Below are positions 16,154 through 24,705 of a DNA stretch of 64,000 nt, in pieces. The stretch's first letter is position 1, and each line of letters begins with the position of its first letter. The DNA comes from Burkholderia sp. FERM BP-3421 (GTDB lineage: Bacteria > Pseudomonadota > Gammaproteobacteria > Burkholderiales > Burkholderiaceae). The DNA lies in assembly GCF_028657905.1 (NCBI RefSeq), contig NZ_CP117782.1:868001-932000 (forward strand), in the 5' to 3' direction. The notes below the pieces were generated by a model. It saw only the letters and a program-made list of their open reading frames with translations, was not told where the DNA came from and made no database searches. Position numbers and translations under genes: made by a program.

Positions 16154-18088
16154 ATGCTCGATTTCTTCCGTAATCACCAGCGCCTGATGATGTTCCTCCT
16201 GCTCCTGATCGTGCTGCCGGGGTTGGGGATCGTCGGGATTCAGGGTTTCCGCGGCTTCTTCGACGAGACCGCGAATGTTGCGGAAGTCAACGGGCACAAG
16301 ATCACGCGCGCCGAGTTCAACACCGCGCTGCGCCAGCAGGTCGACCAGGCGCGCCAGATGCTCGGCGCCCAGTTCGATGCGAAGACCTTCGATTCGCCCG
16401 AGCGCCGCCAGCAGCTGCTCGACAATCTGATCCAGCAGCGCGCGCTCGCCGACGAGACGCGCCGCCTGCACCTGACCGCCTCGGACGCGGAAGTGCGCCA
16501 GACGCTGCTCAGCGATCCGGTGATTGCCTCGCTGAAGAAGCCGGATGGTTCGTTCGACGGTGAGCGCTACACGCAGTTGCTGGCGATGCAGGGGATGACG
16601 CCCGACCAGTACCAGGAGCGCGTGCGCTACAACCTCGCGTTGCAGCAGATCCCGAACAGCGTGATCACGACCGCCTTCACGCCGAAGAGCCTCGCGCAGC
16701 ACCTGACCGAACTCGCGGAACAGCAGCGTGAAGTGCAGGCCCTGGTCCTGAAGCCGGCCGACTACGCGTCGAAGGTGCAGCCGACCGGCGCGCAGATCGG
16801 CGCCTACTACGATGCGCACAAGGCGTCGTTCGCGACGCCCGAGTCGGCGACGATCCAGTACCTCGTCTATTCGCCGGCCGCCGCGGCGGCGAGCGCGCAG
16901 TTGACCGACGCCGATCTCAAGAAGTACTACGACGACAACGCCGCGCGTTTCCGCACCGACGCACAGGTGCGCGTGAGCCATATCTTCATCGCGGCCGCGA
17001 AGGATGCGAGCGCGGCCGACAAGAGCGCGGCGAAGTCGAAGGCGGAGCAACTGCTCGCCGACGTCAAGGCGCATCCAGACCAGTTCGCGCAGATCGCCGC
17101 GAAGCAGTCGCAGGACGCGCCGTCGGCGGCCAAGGGCGGCGACCTCGGTTTCATCGCGCGCGGTTCGACGGCAGGCGGCCCGGCGTTCGACAACGCCGCG
17201 TTCGCGCTCAAGCAGGGCGAGGTGAGCACTGTCGTGGAATCGGATCTGGGCTTCCACATCCTGAAGGCGACCGAGGTCAAGGCGGCGACGCAGAAGCCGT
17301 TCGCCGAGGTCAAGGATGCGATCGCGACCGAGCTGCGCCAGCAGTACGCGGCGAAGGCCTACGCGGACAACGCCGAGGGGTTCTCGTCGACCGTCTATGA
17401 GAAGTCCAAGAGCCTGCAGCCGGCTGCCGACAAGTACAAGCTGACGATCCAGACCGCGACGGTCTCGCCGCAGCTGAATCCGGCGCTGCCGCCCGACAGC
17501 CCGCTCAACAACGCGAAGTTCCTCGCGGCGGTGTTCTCGGCCGATGCGACCAAGGTCGGCAACAACACGCAGGCGATCGACGTCGGCAACAACACGCTGA
17601 TCTCCGCGCACGTGACCGAGCACAAGCCGTCCGTCGTGCCGACGCTCGATGCGATCAAGGCCGCGGTGCGCGAGAAGGTGGTGGCCGAGCAGGAACTGGC
17701 GCTCGCGAAGCAGGATGGCGCGGCGAAGCTCGCGGCGCTGCAGAAGTCGAAGTCGACCACGGGCTTCACGCCGGCCGACAAGATCTCGCGCGCGCAGGCG
17801 CACGGCTTGCCGCCCGCGGCGGTGAGCGCGATCTACAAGGTGGATCCGAAGTCGCTGCCGGCCTATGTCGGTGTCGATCTTGGCGAGGCGGGCTACGCGG
17901 TCTTCCGCGTCAACGCGCTGGTGCCGGCCGCGCCGGTCGACGCGCAGCGCCTGGCCGCCGCGCAGCAGCAGCTTGCGCAGGTGTACGCGCAAAGCGAGGT
18001 CGAGGCGGTGATGGCGGGGCTGCGCGACCGCTCGAAGGTCAAGCACTACGGCTCGATCGCGGACGCGTCCCAGGACGGCGGCGAGTAA
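16154..18088 (+). CDS. ppiD: Peptidyl-prolyl cis-trans isomerase PpiD, inner-membrane chaperone
   Basis: A 644-residue membrane-anchored periplasmic chaperone. MLDFFRNHQRLMMFLLLLIV and following residues form the N-terminal anchor. A SurA-like chaperone region follows (EVNGHKITRAEFNTALRQQV). A parvulin domain at about 270-370 is recognisable from VRVSHIFIAA and GGDLGFIARGSTAGGPAFDN. PpiD sits at the SecYEG exit and assists folding of outer-membrane proteins. Its place after lon and tRNAs is conserved in this lineage. A strong terminator follows. Confidence 0.93.
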   Translation: MLDFFRNHQRLMMFLLLLIVLPGLGIVGIQGFRGFFDETANVAEVNGHKITRAEFNTALRQQVDQARQMLGAQFDAKTFDSPERRQQLLDNLIQQRALADETRRLHLTASDAEVRQTLLSDPVIASLKKPDGSFDGERYTQLLAMQGMTPDQYQERVRYNLALQQIPNSVITTAFTPKSLAQHLTELAEQQREVQALVLKPADYASKVQPTGAQIGAYYDAHKASFATPESATIQYLVYSPAAAAASAQLTDADLKKYYDDNAARFRTDAQVRVSHIFIAAAKDASAADKSAAKSKAEQLLADVKAHPDQFAQIAAKQSQDAPSAAKGGDLGFIARGSTAGGPAFDNAAFALKQGEVSTVVESDLGFHILKATEVKAATQKPFAEVKDAIATELRQQYAAKAYADNAEGFSSTVYEKSKSLQPAADKYKLTIQTATVSPQLNPALPPDSPLNNAKFLAAVFSADATKVGNNTQAIDVGNNTLISAHVTEHKPSVVPTLDAIKAAVREKVVAEQELALAKQDGAAKLAALQKSKSTTGFTPADKISRAQAHGLPPAAVSAIYKVDPKSLPAYVGVDLGEAGYAVFRVNALVPAAPVDAQRLAAAQQQLAQVYAQSEVEAVMAGLRDRSKVKHYGSIADASQDGGE

Positions 18089-18125
18089 GCCGCGCGCCCG
18101 GCTTGCCGGGCTTGCGCATCCGACA

Positions 18126-18153
18126 CAAGGCCCCGCACGCGCGGGGCCTTGTT
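18126..18153 (+). terminator. Intrinsic terminator after ppiD
   Basis: An 11-bp perfect stem, CAAGGCCCCGC (18126-18136) with GCGGGGCCTTG (18141-18151), loop ACGC, then a short T-rich tail. It starts 37 bp after the ppiD stop. Confidence 0.85.
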
Positions 18154-18346
18154 GCGTTTACGGCGCGCGGCGACTCAGCGCGCGGCGACTCGGCATCAGG
18201 GCTCGATCTCGCGGCGTCGAATTTGCCTGCTCATGGCTGTTCATCCGGTTGCGTTTCCTGGGACGCTGAAACATGGCGCGCGCCGGTTTCCCGGACGCTT
18301 CCGGACGAAGGCCCTATCGAAGCCTCGCCTCGCACGCGAGGGTGGC

Positions 18347-19021
18347 TCAGCGCGTGGTGGTCCGCAGCAGCGGCTTGAGCGCGGGCCACACGTTGTCGAG
18401 CAACTGGCCCTGCGCCTGCTGGGTCGGGTGGATCTGGTCGGCCTGGAACAGCTCGGGCCGGTTCTCGATGCCGGCCAGCAGGAACGGCACGAGCGGCACG
18501 CGCAGCTCTTGCGACAGCGTGCGGTAGACGCCCTGGAATTTCTGCGTGTAGTCCGGCCCGTAATTGGGCGGCACGTACATGCCGACGAGCAGCACCTTCG
18601 CCTGCGCGGCGCGGGCCTGCGTGACGATGTCGCGCAGGTTGCGCTCGGTGGTCGCGAGCGGCACGCCGCGCAGCGCGTCGTTGCCGCCCAGCTCGACGAT
18701 CACGACCGTGGGCTTGAGGCGCGCGAGCACGGCCGGCAGGCGTGCGCGGCCGCCGCTCGTGGTGTCGCCGCTGATGCTGGCGTTCGCGACGCTATAATCG
18801 ATGCGTTCCGTCGCGAGGCGCTGGCGCATCAGCGCCACCCAGCCGGTGTCGCGCGGCAGCCCGTACTCGGCCGACAGGCTGTCGCCGAGCACCACGACGA
18901 CCGGCTTGCCGGCGTCGCCTCCCGCGCCCGGCGTGGCGGCCAGCGCGCCGCCCGTCGTGACGACGGCCCATCCGAGCCACGCGGCGATCGCGCCGGCTTT
19001 CCAGTGAAGTGTCTTGTTCAT
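18347..19021 (-). CDS. tesA: GDSL-family arylesterase / lysophospholipase (TesA-like)
   Basis: A 224-residue exported SGNH hydrolase. The N terminus MNKTLHWKAGAIAAWLGW and following residues form a signal peptide. Block I is VVVLGDSLSAEYGL with the nucleophile Ser, block III is VELGGNDALRGV, and block V is DQIHPTQQAQ with the catalytic Asp and His. It matches TesA, a periplasmic thioesterase I / protease I / lysophospholipase L1 acting on acyl thioesters and esters. It diverges from a YbbA-type ATPase gene, an arrangement also found in Escherichia coli; here the two start codons share bases. Confidence 0.88.
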   Translation of the reverse strand: MNKTLHWKAGAIAAWLGWAVVTTGGALAATPGAGGDAGKPVVVVLGDSLSAEYGLPRDTGWVALMRQRLATERIDYSVANASISGDTTSGGRARLPAVLARLKPTVVIVELGGNDALRGVPLATTERNLRDIVTQARAAQAKVLLVGMYVPPNYGPDYTQKFQGVYRTLSQELRVPLVPFLLAGIENRPELFQADQIHPTQQAQGQLLDNVWPALKPLLRTTTR

Positions 19022-19739
19022 GCTCAAGAATACCGATCCGATCATCGAAGTTCGCAATGTGTCGAAACGCGTGGCCGACGCCGCCGGGGAACTGACGATC
19101 CTCGACGGGATCGACCTGACGGTGCGGCCGGGCAGCAGCGTCGCGATCGTCGGCGCGTCCGGATCGGGCAAGTCGACGCTGCTCGGGCTGCTTGCCGGCT
19201 TGGACAGCGCGACGGATGGCACGGTTCGCCTGCTCGGTCACGAACTCGGCGCGCTCGACGAGGATGCGCGCGCGGCGTTGCGCAACGGCGCGGTCGGCTT
19301 CGTGTTCCAGTCGTTCCAGCTGATGCCGCATCTGACCGCGCTCGAGAACGTGATGCTGCCGCTCGAATTGCGCGGCGGCGTGAGCGCGCGCGAGGCGGCG
19401 GCGCAGGCCCGCGAACTGCTCGATCAGGTCGGGCTCGGCGCGCGCACCGGCCACTATCCGAAACTGCTGTCGGGCGGTGAGCAGCAGCGCGTCGCGCTGG
19501 CCCGCGCGTTCGTCACGCGCCCATCGGTCCTGTTCGCCGACGAGCCGACCGGCAGCCTCGACGCCGCCACCGGGCATGCGGTGATCGACCTGATGTTCGA
19601 TCTCAATCGCGCGTATGGCGCGACCCTCGTGCTGGTCACGCACGATCCCGAACTCGCGCGCCGCTGCGACGCCACCGTGACGCTCGACGCGGGCCGGCTC
19701 GTCGAGCCGGCCGCATCGCGGCAGCGTAGCGGCACCTGA
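19020..19739 (+). CDS. ybbA: ABC transporter ATP-binding protein, YbbA/LolD type
   Basis: A 239-residue ABC ATPase. Walker A GASGSGKSTLL, Q-loop VFQSFQLMPHLTALENV, signature LSGGEQQRVALARAF and Walker B LFADEPTGSLDAAT with the H-loop LVTHD are all intact. The pattern is that of the LolD/MacB/YbbA group, which powers FtsX-like permeases in lipoprotein or toxic-lipid handling. The expected large permease partner (YbbP type) is not next to it: the following gene is pgi on the other strand. The ATG at 19020 is used; a TTG at 19014 is possible. Its promoter must lie inside tesA. Confidence 0.87.
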   Translation: MLKNTDPIIEVRNVSKRVADAAGELTILDGIDLTVRPGSSVAIVGASGSGKSTLLGLLAGLDSATDGTVRLLGHELGALDEDARAALRNGAVGFVFQSFQLMPHLTALENVMLPLELRGGVSAREAAAQARELLDQVGLGARTGHYPKLLSGGEQQRVALARAFVTRPSVLFADEPTGSLDAATGHAVIDLMFDLNRAYGATLVLVTHDPELARRCDATVTLDAGRLVEPAASRQRSGT

Positions 19740-19786
19740 GGGTTTCGGCCCCGGTAGCGCGGGCTCGGCCCCTCGCGCCGGGTGCC

Positions 19787-19814
19787 GCGCGGCTCGCGTG
19801 GAGGCGAGCCGCGC
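19787..19814. terminator. Hairpin between the convergent ybbA and pgi genes
   Basis: An 11-bp perfect stem, GCGCGGCTCGC (19787-19797) with GCGAGCCGCGC (19804-19814), around a 6-nt loop. There is no T-tract on either side, so it may block RNA polymerase weakly or protect 3' ends. It sits in the 92-bp gap between convergent genes. Confidence 0.45.
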
Positions 19815-19831
19815 CGCCGGCACGGCGCCCG

Positions 19832-21451
19832 TCAGCGCGCGAGCGCGGCGCGGGCCCGCGCGATCAGCGCGGAGGTCGACGAATCGTGCTTGCCCGGATC
19901 GGCCTGCGCCGCGTCGAGATCGGCTTCCACGACCTTGCCGAGGATCTTGCCCAGCTCGACGCCCCACTGGTCGAACGGATTGATGTTCCACACCGCGGCC
20001 TGCACCAGCACCTTGTGCTCGTACAGCGCGATCAGCGCGCCGAGCGCACCCGCGGTCAAGGCCTCGACGAGCAGCGTCGTGGTCGGCCGGTTGCCGGGGA
20101 AGGTCAGGTGCGGCGCCAGCTCGGGCTTGTCGCCCGCGATGCGGCGCGCCTCGTCGAGCGTGCGGCCGAGCATCAGCGCCTCGCTCTGCGCGAAGCAGTT
20201 CGCGAGCAGCTTCGGATGATGGCTCGCGAGCGCATGCTCGGGCGTCAGCACCGCGATGAAATCGATCGGCACGATCGTCGGCCCCTGGTGCAGCATCTGG
20301 AAGAACGCGTGCTGGCCGTTGGTGCCCGGCTCGCCCCAGGTGACGGCGGAGGTCGGGTAGTCGACGAAGGCGCCGTCGAGGCGCGCCGACTTGCCGTTGC
20401 TTTCCATTTCCAGCTGCTGCAGGTAGGCGGGCAGGAAGTGCAGTGCTTCCGAATACGGTGCGACCAGGTAGCTTTGCGCGCCGAAGAAGTTGCGATACCA
20501 GATCCCGATCATGCCGAGCAGCACCGGCAGGTTCCGTTCGAGCGGCGCGTGACGGAAATGCTCGTCCATCTCGTGCGCGCCGGCGAGCAGCGCGTCGAAT
20601 CCGCGCGGGCCGATCGCGATCATGATCGACAGCCCGACCGCCGACCACAGCGAGTAGCGGCCGCCGACCCAATCCCACATTTCGAATACGTTCTGTCCGG
20701 CGATGCCGAAACGAACGACCTCGGCCGGGTTCGCCGACACGCCGACGAAGTGCTTCGCGAGCGCCGTCTCCGGACAGCCCTTCGCGATGAACCAGTCGCG
20801 CAGCGAGCGCGCGTTGGTCATGGTCTCGAGCGTCGTGAAGGTCTTCGACACGATGATCGCGAGCGTTTCTTCCGGGTCGATTCGTTCGAGCACGCGCGCG
20901 AGATCCGCGCCGTCGACGTTCGACACGAAATGGCTGGTGATCTCGGGCGTGGCGAGGTGATGCAGCGCGTGCACGACCATCTTCGGGCCGAGATCGGAAC
21001 CGCCGATGCCGATATTCACGACGTGGCGGATCCGCCGTCCGGTGTAGCCGGTCCAGGCGCCGTCGCGCACCGCGTCGGCGAAGCGCGCCATCTTCGCGCG
21101 CTCGGCCGCGATCTGCGCGTGGAACGGCGCGTCGGACGCGGTCGCGCGCAGCGCGGTATGCAGCGCCGCGCGGCCTTCGGTCGGGTTCACGACCTGGCCC
21201 GCGAACATCGCGTCGCGGCGCGCCTCGACGCCCGCCTCGCGGGCCAGTTGCACGAGCAGGCCCAGCGTTGCATCGGTGATGCGATTCTTCGAGAAATCGG
21301 CGGCGAGTCCGCCGCCCGAGAACGTGAAGCGCTCGGCGCGGGTCGGGGCGGGATCGTTGGCCGGCGCGAACCAGTCGCGCAGGTGCGCGTCGCGGATCTC
21401 GGCATAGTGCGATTGCAGGGCGTTCCAGGCGGGGAGCGTGTTCAGCGTCAT
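19832..21451 (-). CDS. pgi: Glucose-6-phosphate isomerase
   Basis: A 539-residue enzyme interconverting glucose-6-phosphate and fructose-6-phosphate in the cytoplasm. Family signatures are present: VVNIGIGGSDLGPKMV, the sugar-phosphate-binding SKTFTTLETMTNA, the catalytic Glu in VTWGEPGTNGQHAFFQMLHQ, and GVELGKILGK near the C terminus with the Lys. Full length. It lies 79 bp downstream of the NAD(P)HX repair gene on the same strand and is probably transcribed with it. Confidence 0.98.
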   Translation of the reverse strand: MTLNTLPAWNALQSHYAEIRDAHLRDWFAPANDPAPTRAERFTFSGGGLAADFSKNRITDATLGLLVQLAREAGVEARRDAMFAGQVVNPTEGRAALHTALRATASDAPFHAQIAAERAKMARFADAVRDGAWTGYTGRRIRHVVNIGIGGSDLGPKMVVHALHHLATPEITSHFVSNVDGADLARVLERIDPEETLAIIVSKTFTTLETMTNARSLRDWFIAKGCPETALAKHFVGVSANPAEVVRFGIAGQNVFEMWDWVGGRYSLWSAVGLSIMIAIGPRGFDALLAGAHEMDEHFRHAPLERNLPVLLGMIGIWYRNFFGAQSYLVAPYSEALHFLPAYLQQLEMESNGKSARLDGAFVDYPTSAVTWGEPGTNGQHAFFQMLHQGPTIVPIDFIAVLTPEHALASHHPKLLANCFAQSEALMLGRTLDEARRIAGDKPELAPHLTFPGNRPTTTLLVEALTAGALGALIALYEHKVLVQAAVWNINPFDQWGVELGKILGKVVEADLDAAQADPGKHDSSTSALIARARAALAR

Positions 21452-21530
21452 GGCAGTCGTGGCGAAGCAGCGAATCGATGGGAGTCGCGCGCCGGCGGCG
21501 CGCGAGCGGGCCGCCGGCGCGGCGGGTCAG

Positions 21531-23084
21531 TCAGTATAGCGGCGCGGCCGCGATCGCGTGCGCGTAAAAGCGCCGGTTGAGCAGGCTGCGCACCATCGGC
21601 GCGAGCTCGCCCGCGGTCAGGCCGGCGGGGCCCGCGCCGCGCGCGACGAGGCAGTCGGCCGCGAGCCCGTGCAGATACACCCCGGCGCGCGCGGCCGCGA
21701 GGCACGGCAGCCGCTGTGCGGCGAGCGCGGCGATCAGGCCGCCCAGCACGTCGCCCGTGCCGCCCGTCGCGAGCGCCGCGCTGCCGGTCGGATTGATCGT
21801 GGTTTCGCCGTCCGGCGCGCAGATCACCGTGCCGGCGCCCTTCAGCACGACGACCGCGCCGAAGCGCCGCGCGAGCGCGCGCGCCGCCGCGATGCGGTCG
21901 CGCTGCACGGTCGCGGTGTCGACGCCGAGCAGGCGCGCGGCCTCGAGCGGATGGGGCGTCAGGATCGCCGCGCGATGGGTCGCGCCGTCGGCCTCGCCGG
22001 CCTCGCCGCGCGCGACGAGCGTCGCGGCCAGGTCGGCGTCGGCGGCGATCAGGTTCAGGGCGTCCGCGTCGAGCAGCAGCGGCAGGTCGAGCGCGAGCGC
22101 CGCGCGCAGCGCCGCCGCGCCGTGCACGCCGGTGCCGAGCCCGCAGCCGATCGCGAGCGCGCTCAACGCGGCGGTCGGCAGCGCGTCGGCCGGATGCAGC
22201 ATCAATTCGGGGTGCGGCGGATCGTAGGCCGGCGCGCCCGCGCCGACGAAGCCGACATGCACCTTGCCCGCGCCCGCGTACAGGGCGGCGCGCGCGGCGA
22301 GGATCGGCGCGCCGGCCATCCCGGTGTCGCCGCCGACGATCGCGACGCTGCCGTAGCTGCCCTTGTGCGAGGCGAACGCGCGCGCGGGCAGCGCATCGGC
22401 GAACAGCGCCGGCGCATTCAGGCGCGTCGCGGGCGCGGCCGGCGCGTCGAGACCAAGCGACGCGACCTCGATCAGGCCGGCGAGATCGCGGCCTTCGCCC
22501 ATGTAGAGCCCCGGCTTGGCGGCGATGAGCGACAGCGTATGCGTGGCCGCGACCGCGGGCCCGTCGCCCACGCGCATCCCGGTGTCGCTGTCGAGGCCGC
22601 TCGGCGTGTCGAGCGCGAGCACCCGGCCGTCGCGTCGCGCGCGGGCCGCGAGCCGCTCGGCGAGCGCGGCGAACCCGCCGTCGAGCGGCCGTGCGAGGCC
22701 GATGCCGAACAGCCCGTCGACGAGCCAGCCATAGGCGTCGAACGAGGCGGGCGGCGTCGCGCCGAGCGCGACGCCCGCGTCGCGCGCGCATGCGAGCGCC
22801 CAGCGCGCGTCGGCGGGACGCACCTCGACCGGCATGCAGACCTCGGTGTCGATGCCGAGCCGCTGCAACTGCGCGGCCGCGATCAGCGCGTCGCCGCCGT
22901 TGTTGCCGGGGCCGGCCGCGAACCAGACGGGGCGGGGATCGTCGCCGACCCGCGCCGCGAGCCAGTGCGCGGCGGCGTCGCCCGCGCGCTGCATCAGCGC
23001 ATGCGGCGGCAGCGCGGCGTCGGCCCAGGCCTCGATCGCGCGCAGTTCCGCGACCGCCAGCAACGGGGCGGGCGGCGCGGCCAA
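21531..23084 (-). CDS. nnr: Bifunctional NAD(P)H-hydrate repair enzyme (epimerase and dehydratase)
   Basis: A 517-residue fusion. The N-terminal YjeF_N epimerase domain (about 1-215) holds AAGPGNNGGDALIAAAQLQR and interconverts the R and S forms of hydrated NAD(P)H. The C-terminal carbohydrate-kinase-like dehydratase domain (about 230-510) holds GSYGSVAIVGGDTGMAGAPI, ILTPHPLEAARLLG and the GSAALATGGTGDVLGGLIA loop, and uses ADP to dehydrate the S form. Both domains look intact. It is a metabolite repair enzyme of the cytoplasm, between a DadA-like gene and pgi on the same strand. Confidence 0.93.
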   Translation of the reverse strand: MAAPPAPLLAVAELRAIEAWADAALPPHALMQRAGDAAAHWLAARVGDDPRPVWFAAGPGNNGGDALIAAAQLQRLGIDTEVCMPVEVRPADARWALACARDAGVALGATPPASFDAYGWLVDGLFGIGLARPLDGGFAALAERLAARARRDGRVLALDTPSGLDSDTGMRVGDGPAVAATHTLSLIAAKPGLYMGEGRDLAGLIEVASLGLDAPAAPATRLNAPALFADALPARAFASHKGSYGSVAIVGGDTGMAGAPILAARAALYAGAGKVHVGFVGAGAPAYDPPHPELMLHPADALPTAALSALAIGCGLGTGVHGAAALRAALALDLPLLLDADALNLIAADADLAATLVARGEAGEADGATHRAAILTPHPLEAARLLGVDTATVQRDRIAAARALARRFGAVVVLKGAGTVICAPDGETTINPTGSAALATGGTGDVLGGLIAALAAQRLPCLAAARAGVYLHGLAADCLVARGAGPAGLTAGELAPMVRSLLNRRFYAHAIAAAPLY

Positions 23085-23170
23085 CGGATCGGCGGGGCGG
23101 GGGCGAAACGGGCAGGTCGGGCGGGGAGTCGGGCGGCATGGCGGCAGAGGACGGTCAGGGCCGCCCGGCG

Positions 23171-24475
23171 TCAGGCGGCGAAGCGTTCCACGCGAAGCGC
23201 GGCGAGCGTCTCGGCCGGCACGCGGTGCGCGTCGCCGCCGAGATAATCCGCCACCACTTTAGCAGAGCCGCATGCGAGCCCCCAGCCGGCGGGGCCGTGG
23301 CCCAGGTTCACGTACACGCGTGGATGCGGGGTCGGACCCACGACCGGCAACCCGTCCGGCGACAGCAGCCGGATGCCTTGCCACGCGCGCGCGGCGGAGA
23401 TCCGCGCCGCGCCGGGGATCCAGTCGTGGGTGGCCTGGCCGAGCAGCGCGAGCGCCGCTTCCGACAGCGGTTCGGCGAGCGGGCGGCTCGTGTCCTTCAT
23501 GCTTTGCAGCACCGCGCCGCCGCCGATCCTGAGCCGCTGGCTCATGCGCGTCATCGTGATGCGCTTGATCGAATCGACGATCGCGAGGCGCGGCGCGTGT
23601 TCCTCGTAGGCGATCGGCGCGGTCAGCGTGTGCAGCCGCACCGGATGGAGCGGCAGATGCACGCCGAGCCTTTCGAGCAGCGCGAGGCTGCCGACGCCCG
23701 CGGCGACCACGATCGCGTCGGCCGAGATCACGTCGACCTCCTTGCCGCGCGTGGCGCGCGGGTCGCCGGGCTCGGGCGCGAGTTCGACGGCCGCGCGGGC
23801 CGTGTCGGTGCGGATCGCGGTGACGGCGCGGCCGAGCCGGAACTGCACGTCGTGTTCGTCGAGCACCTGCTTGACCAGTTTCACGAAAAGGGGGCAGTTC
23901 GCGGTGCGCTCGCCCTCGAACAGCACGCCGCCCGCGAACGGCGGATCGAGCGGCATCGAGGGTTCGAGCGCCGCGCATTCCTCGGGGCTCAGCACCTGGT
24001 GCGGCATCCCGAGCGTGCGCAGCAGCTCGAGCACGGGCTGCGCGTGCGTCCATTCGCGCGCGTCGCGCACCACGTGCAGAACGCCGCTCTTCTGTTCGAA
24101 GTCGAGCTGGAAACGGGCCTCGATGTCCGCGATCGCGTCGCGCGACGCGTCGACGAGCGGCCGCAGCTTCGCGTAATGGGCGGCGAACGCGTCCGGCTCG
24201 TTGAATTCGCCGAGGCGGCGCACGAAGCGCCGCAGCGGGCCGTTCAGGCCGGGCTTGTAGACGATGCCGCTCTTCAGCGGGCGGCGCTGCCGCATGAAGG
24301 TCGGCCCGAACCAGACGTCGAGCGGCGTCGGCAGCAGTGCGCCGCCGTGGCCGTAGGTGGCGCCCTGCGCGACCGTCGCGTGACGGTCGACGACGCACAC
24401 GCGATGGCCGGCCGCGCGTAACTGATAGGCGGTGGCGACGCCGCCGATCCCGCCGCCAATGACGATGACATCCAT
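23171..24475 (-). CDS. FAD-dependent D-amino-acid dehydrogenase-like oxidoreductase
   Basis: A 434-residue flavoenzyme of the DAO/DadA family. The N terminus has the FAD-binding MDVIVIGGGIGGVATAYQLR, and the C-terminal part closes the fold with LPVVGPTPHPRVYVNLGHGP and GWGLACGSAKVVADYL. The family oxidises D-amino acids to keto acids and ammonia; the electron acceptor is usually quinone for DadA. Several DadA paralogues exist in Burkholderia, so the exact substrate is open and no alanine racemase is adjacent. The start at 24475 begins directly at the Rossmann motif. It diverges from purL. Confidence 0.83.
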   Translation of the reverse strand: MDVIVIGGGIGGVATAYQLRAAGHRVCVVDRHATVAQGATYGHGGALLPTPLDVWFGPTFMRQRRPLKSGIVYKPGLNGPLRRFVRRLGEFNEPDAFAAHYAKLRPLVDASRDAIADIEARFQLDFEQKSGVLHVVRDAREWTHAQPVLELLRTLGMPHQVLSPEECAALEPSMPLDPPFAGGVLFEGERTANCPLFVKLVKQVLDEHDVQFRLGRAVTAIRTDTARAAVELAPEPGDPRATRGKEVDVISADAIVVAAGVGSLALLERLGVHLPLHPVRLHTLTAPIAYEEHAPRLAIVDSIKRITMTRMSQRLRIGGGAVLQSMKDTSRPLAEPLSEAALALLGQATHDWIPGAARISAARAWQGIRLLSPDGLPVVGPTPHPRVYVNLGHGPAGWGLACGSAKVVADYLGGDAHRVPAETLAALRVERFAA

Positions 24476-24638
24476 GCTTGATTCGATGACGGGCGCGCAT
24501 GCGGCCCGATGGGTAAGCTTCGAGGCGGGCCGCGAACGACCCGGTGAAGCGCGCATGATAGCGCCAAATGTCGCCGCCGACGGCGCGGGCGGGGTCGCGC
24601 ACCGTCGCGAAGCGGGTCTGGAGGGCGGCACTTCCGGG

Positions 24639-24644
24639 TATAAT
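24639..24644 (+). promoter_or_regulatory. -10 box of the probable purL promoter
   Basis: A perfect TATAAT (ggg TATAAT tgc) 61 bp before the purL ATG. A recognisable -35 is missing at 16-18 bp, so activator dependence or another element is possible. I saw no PurR-like palindrome that I would defend. Confidence 0.45.
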
Positions 24645-24705
24645 TGCGGTCTTCTTTTCGCCCCACGTCGCCAGCTTGCGCGACTCATCGACGTCAGTCC
24701 AGCCC

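Noticed and set aside
18163..18190. Duplicate GCGCGGCGACTC after ppiD
   Set aside because: Two 12-bp copies only, no further units and no link to a gene feature; probably slippage.
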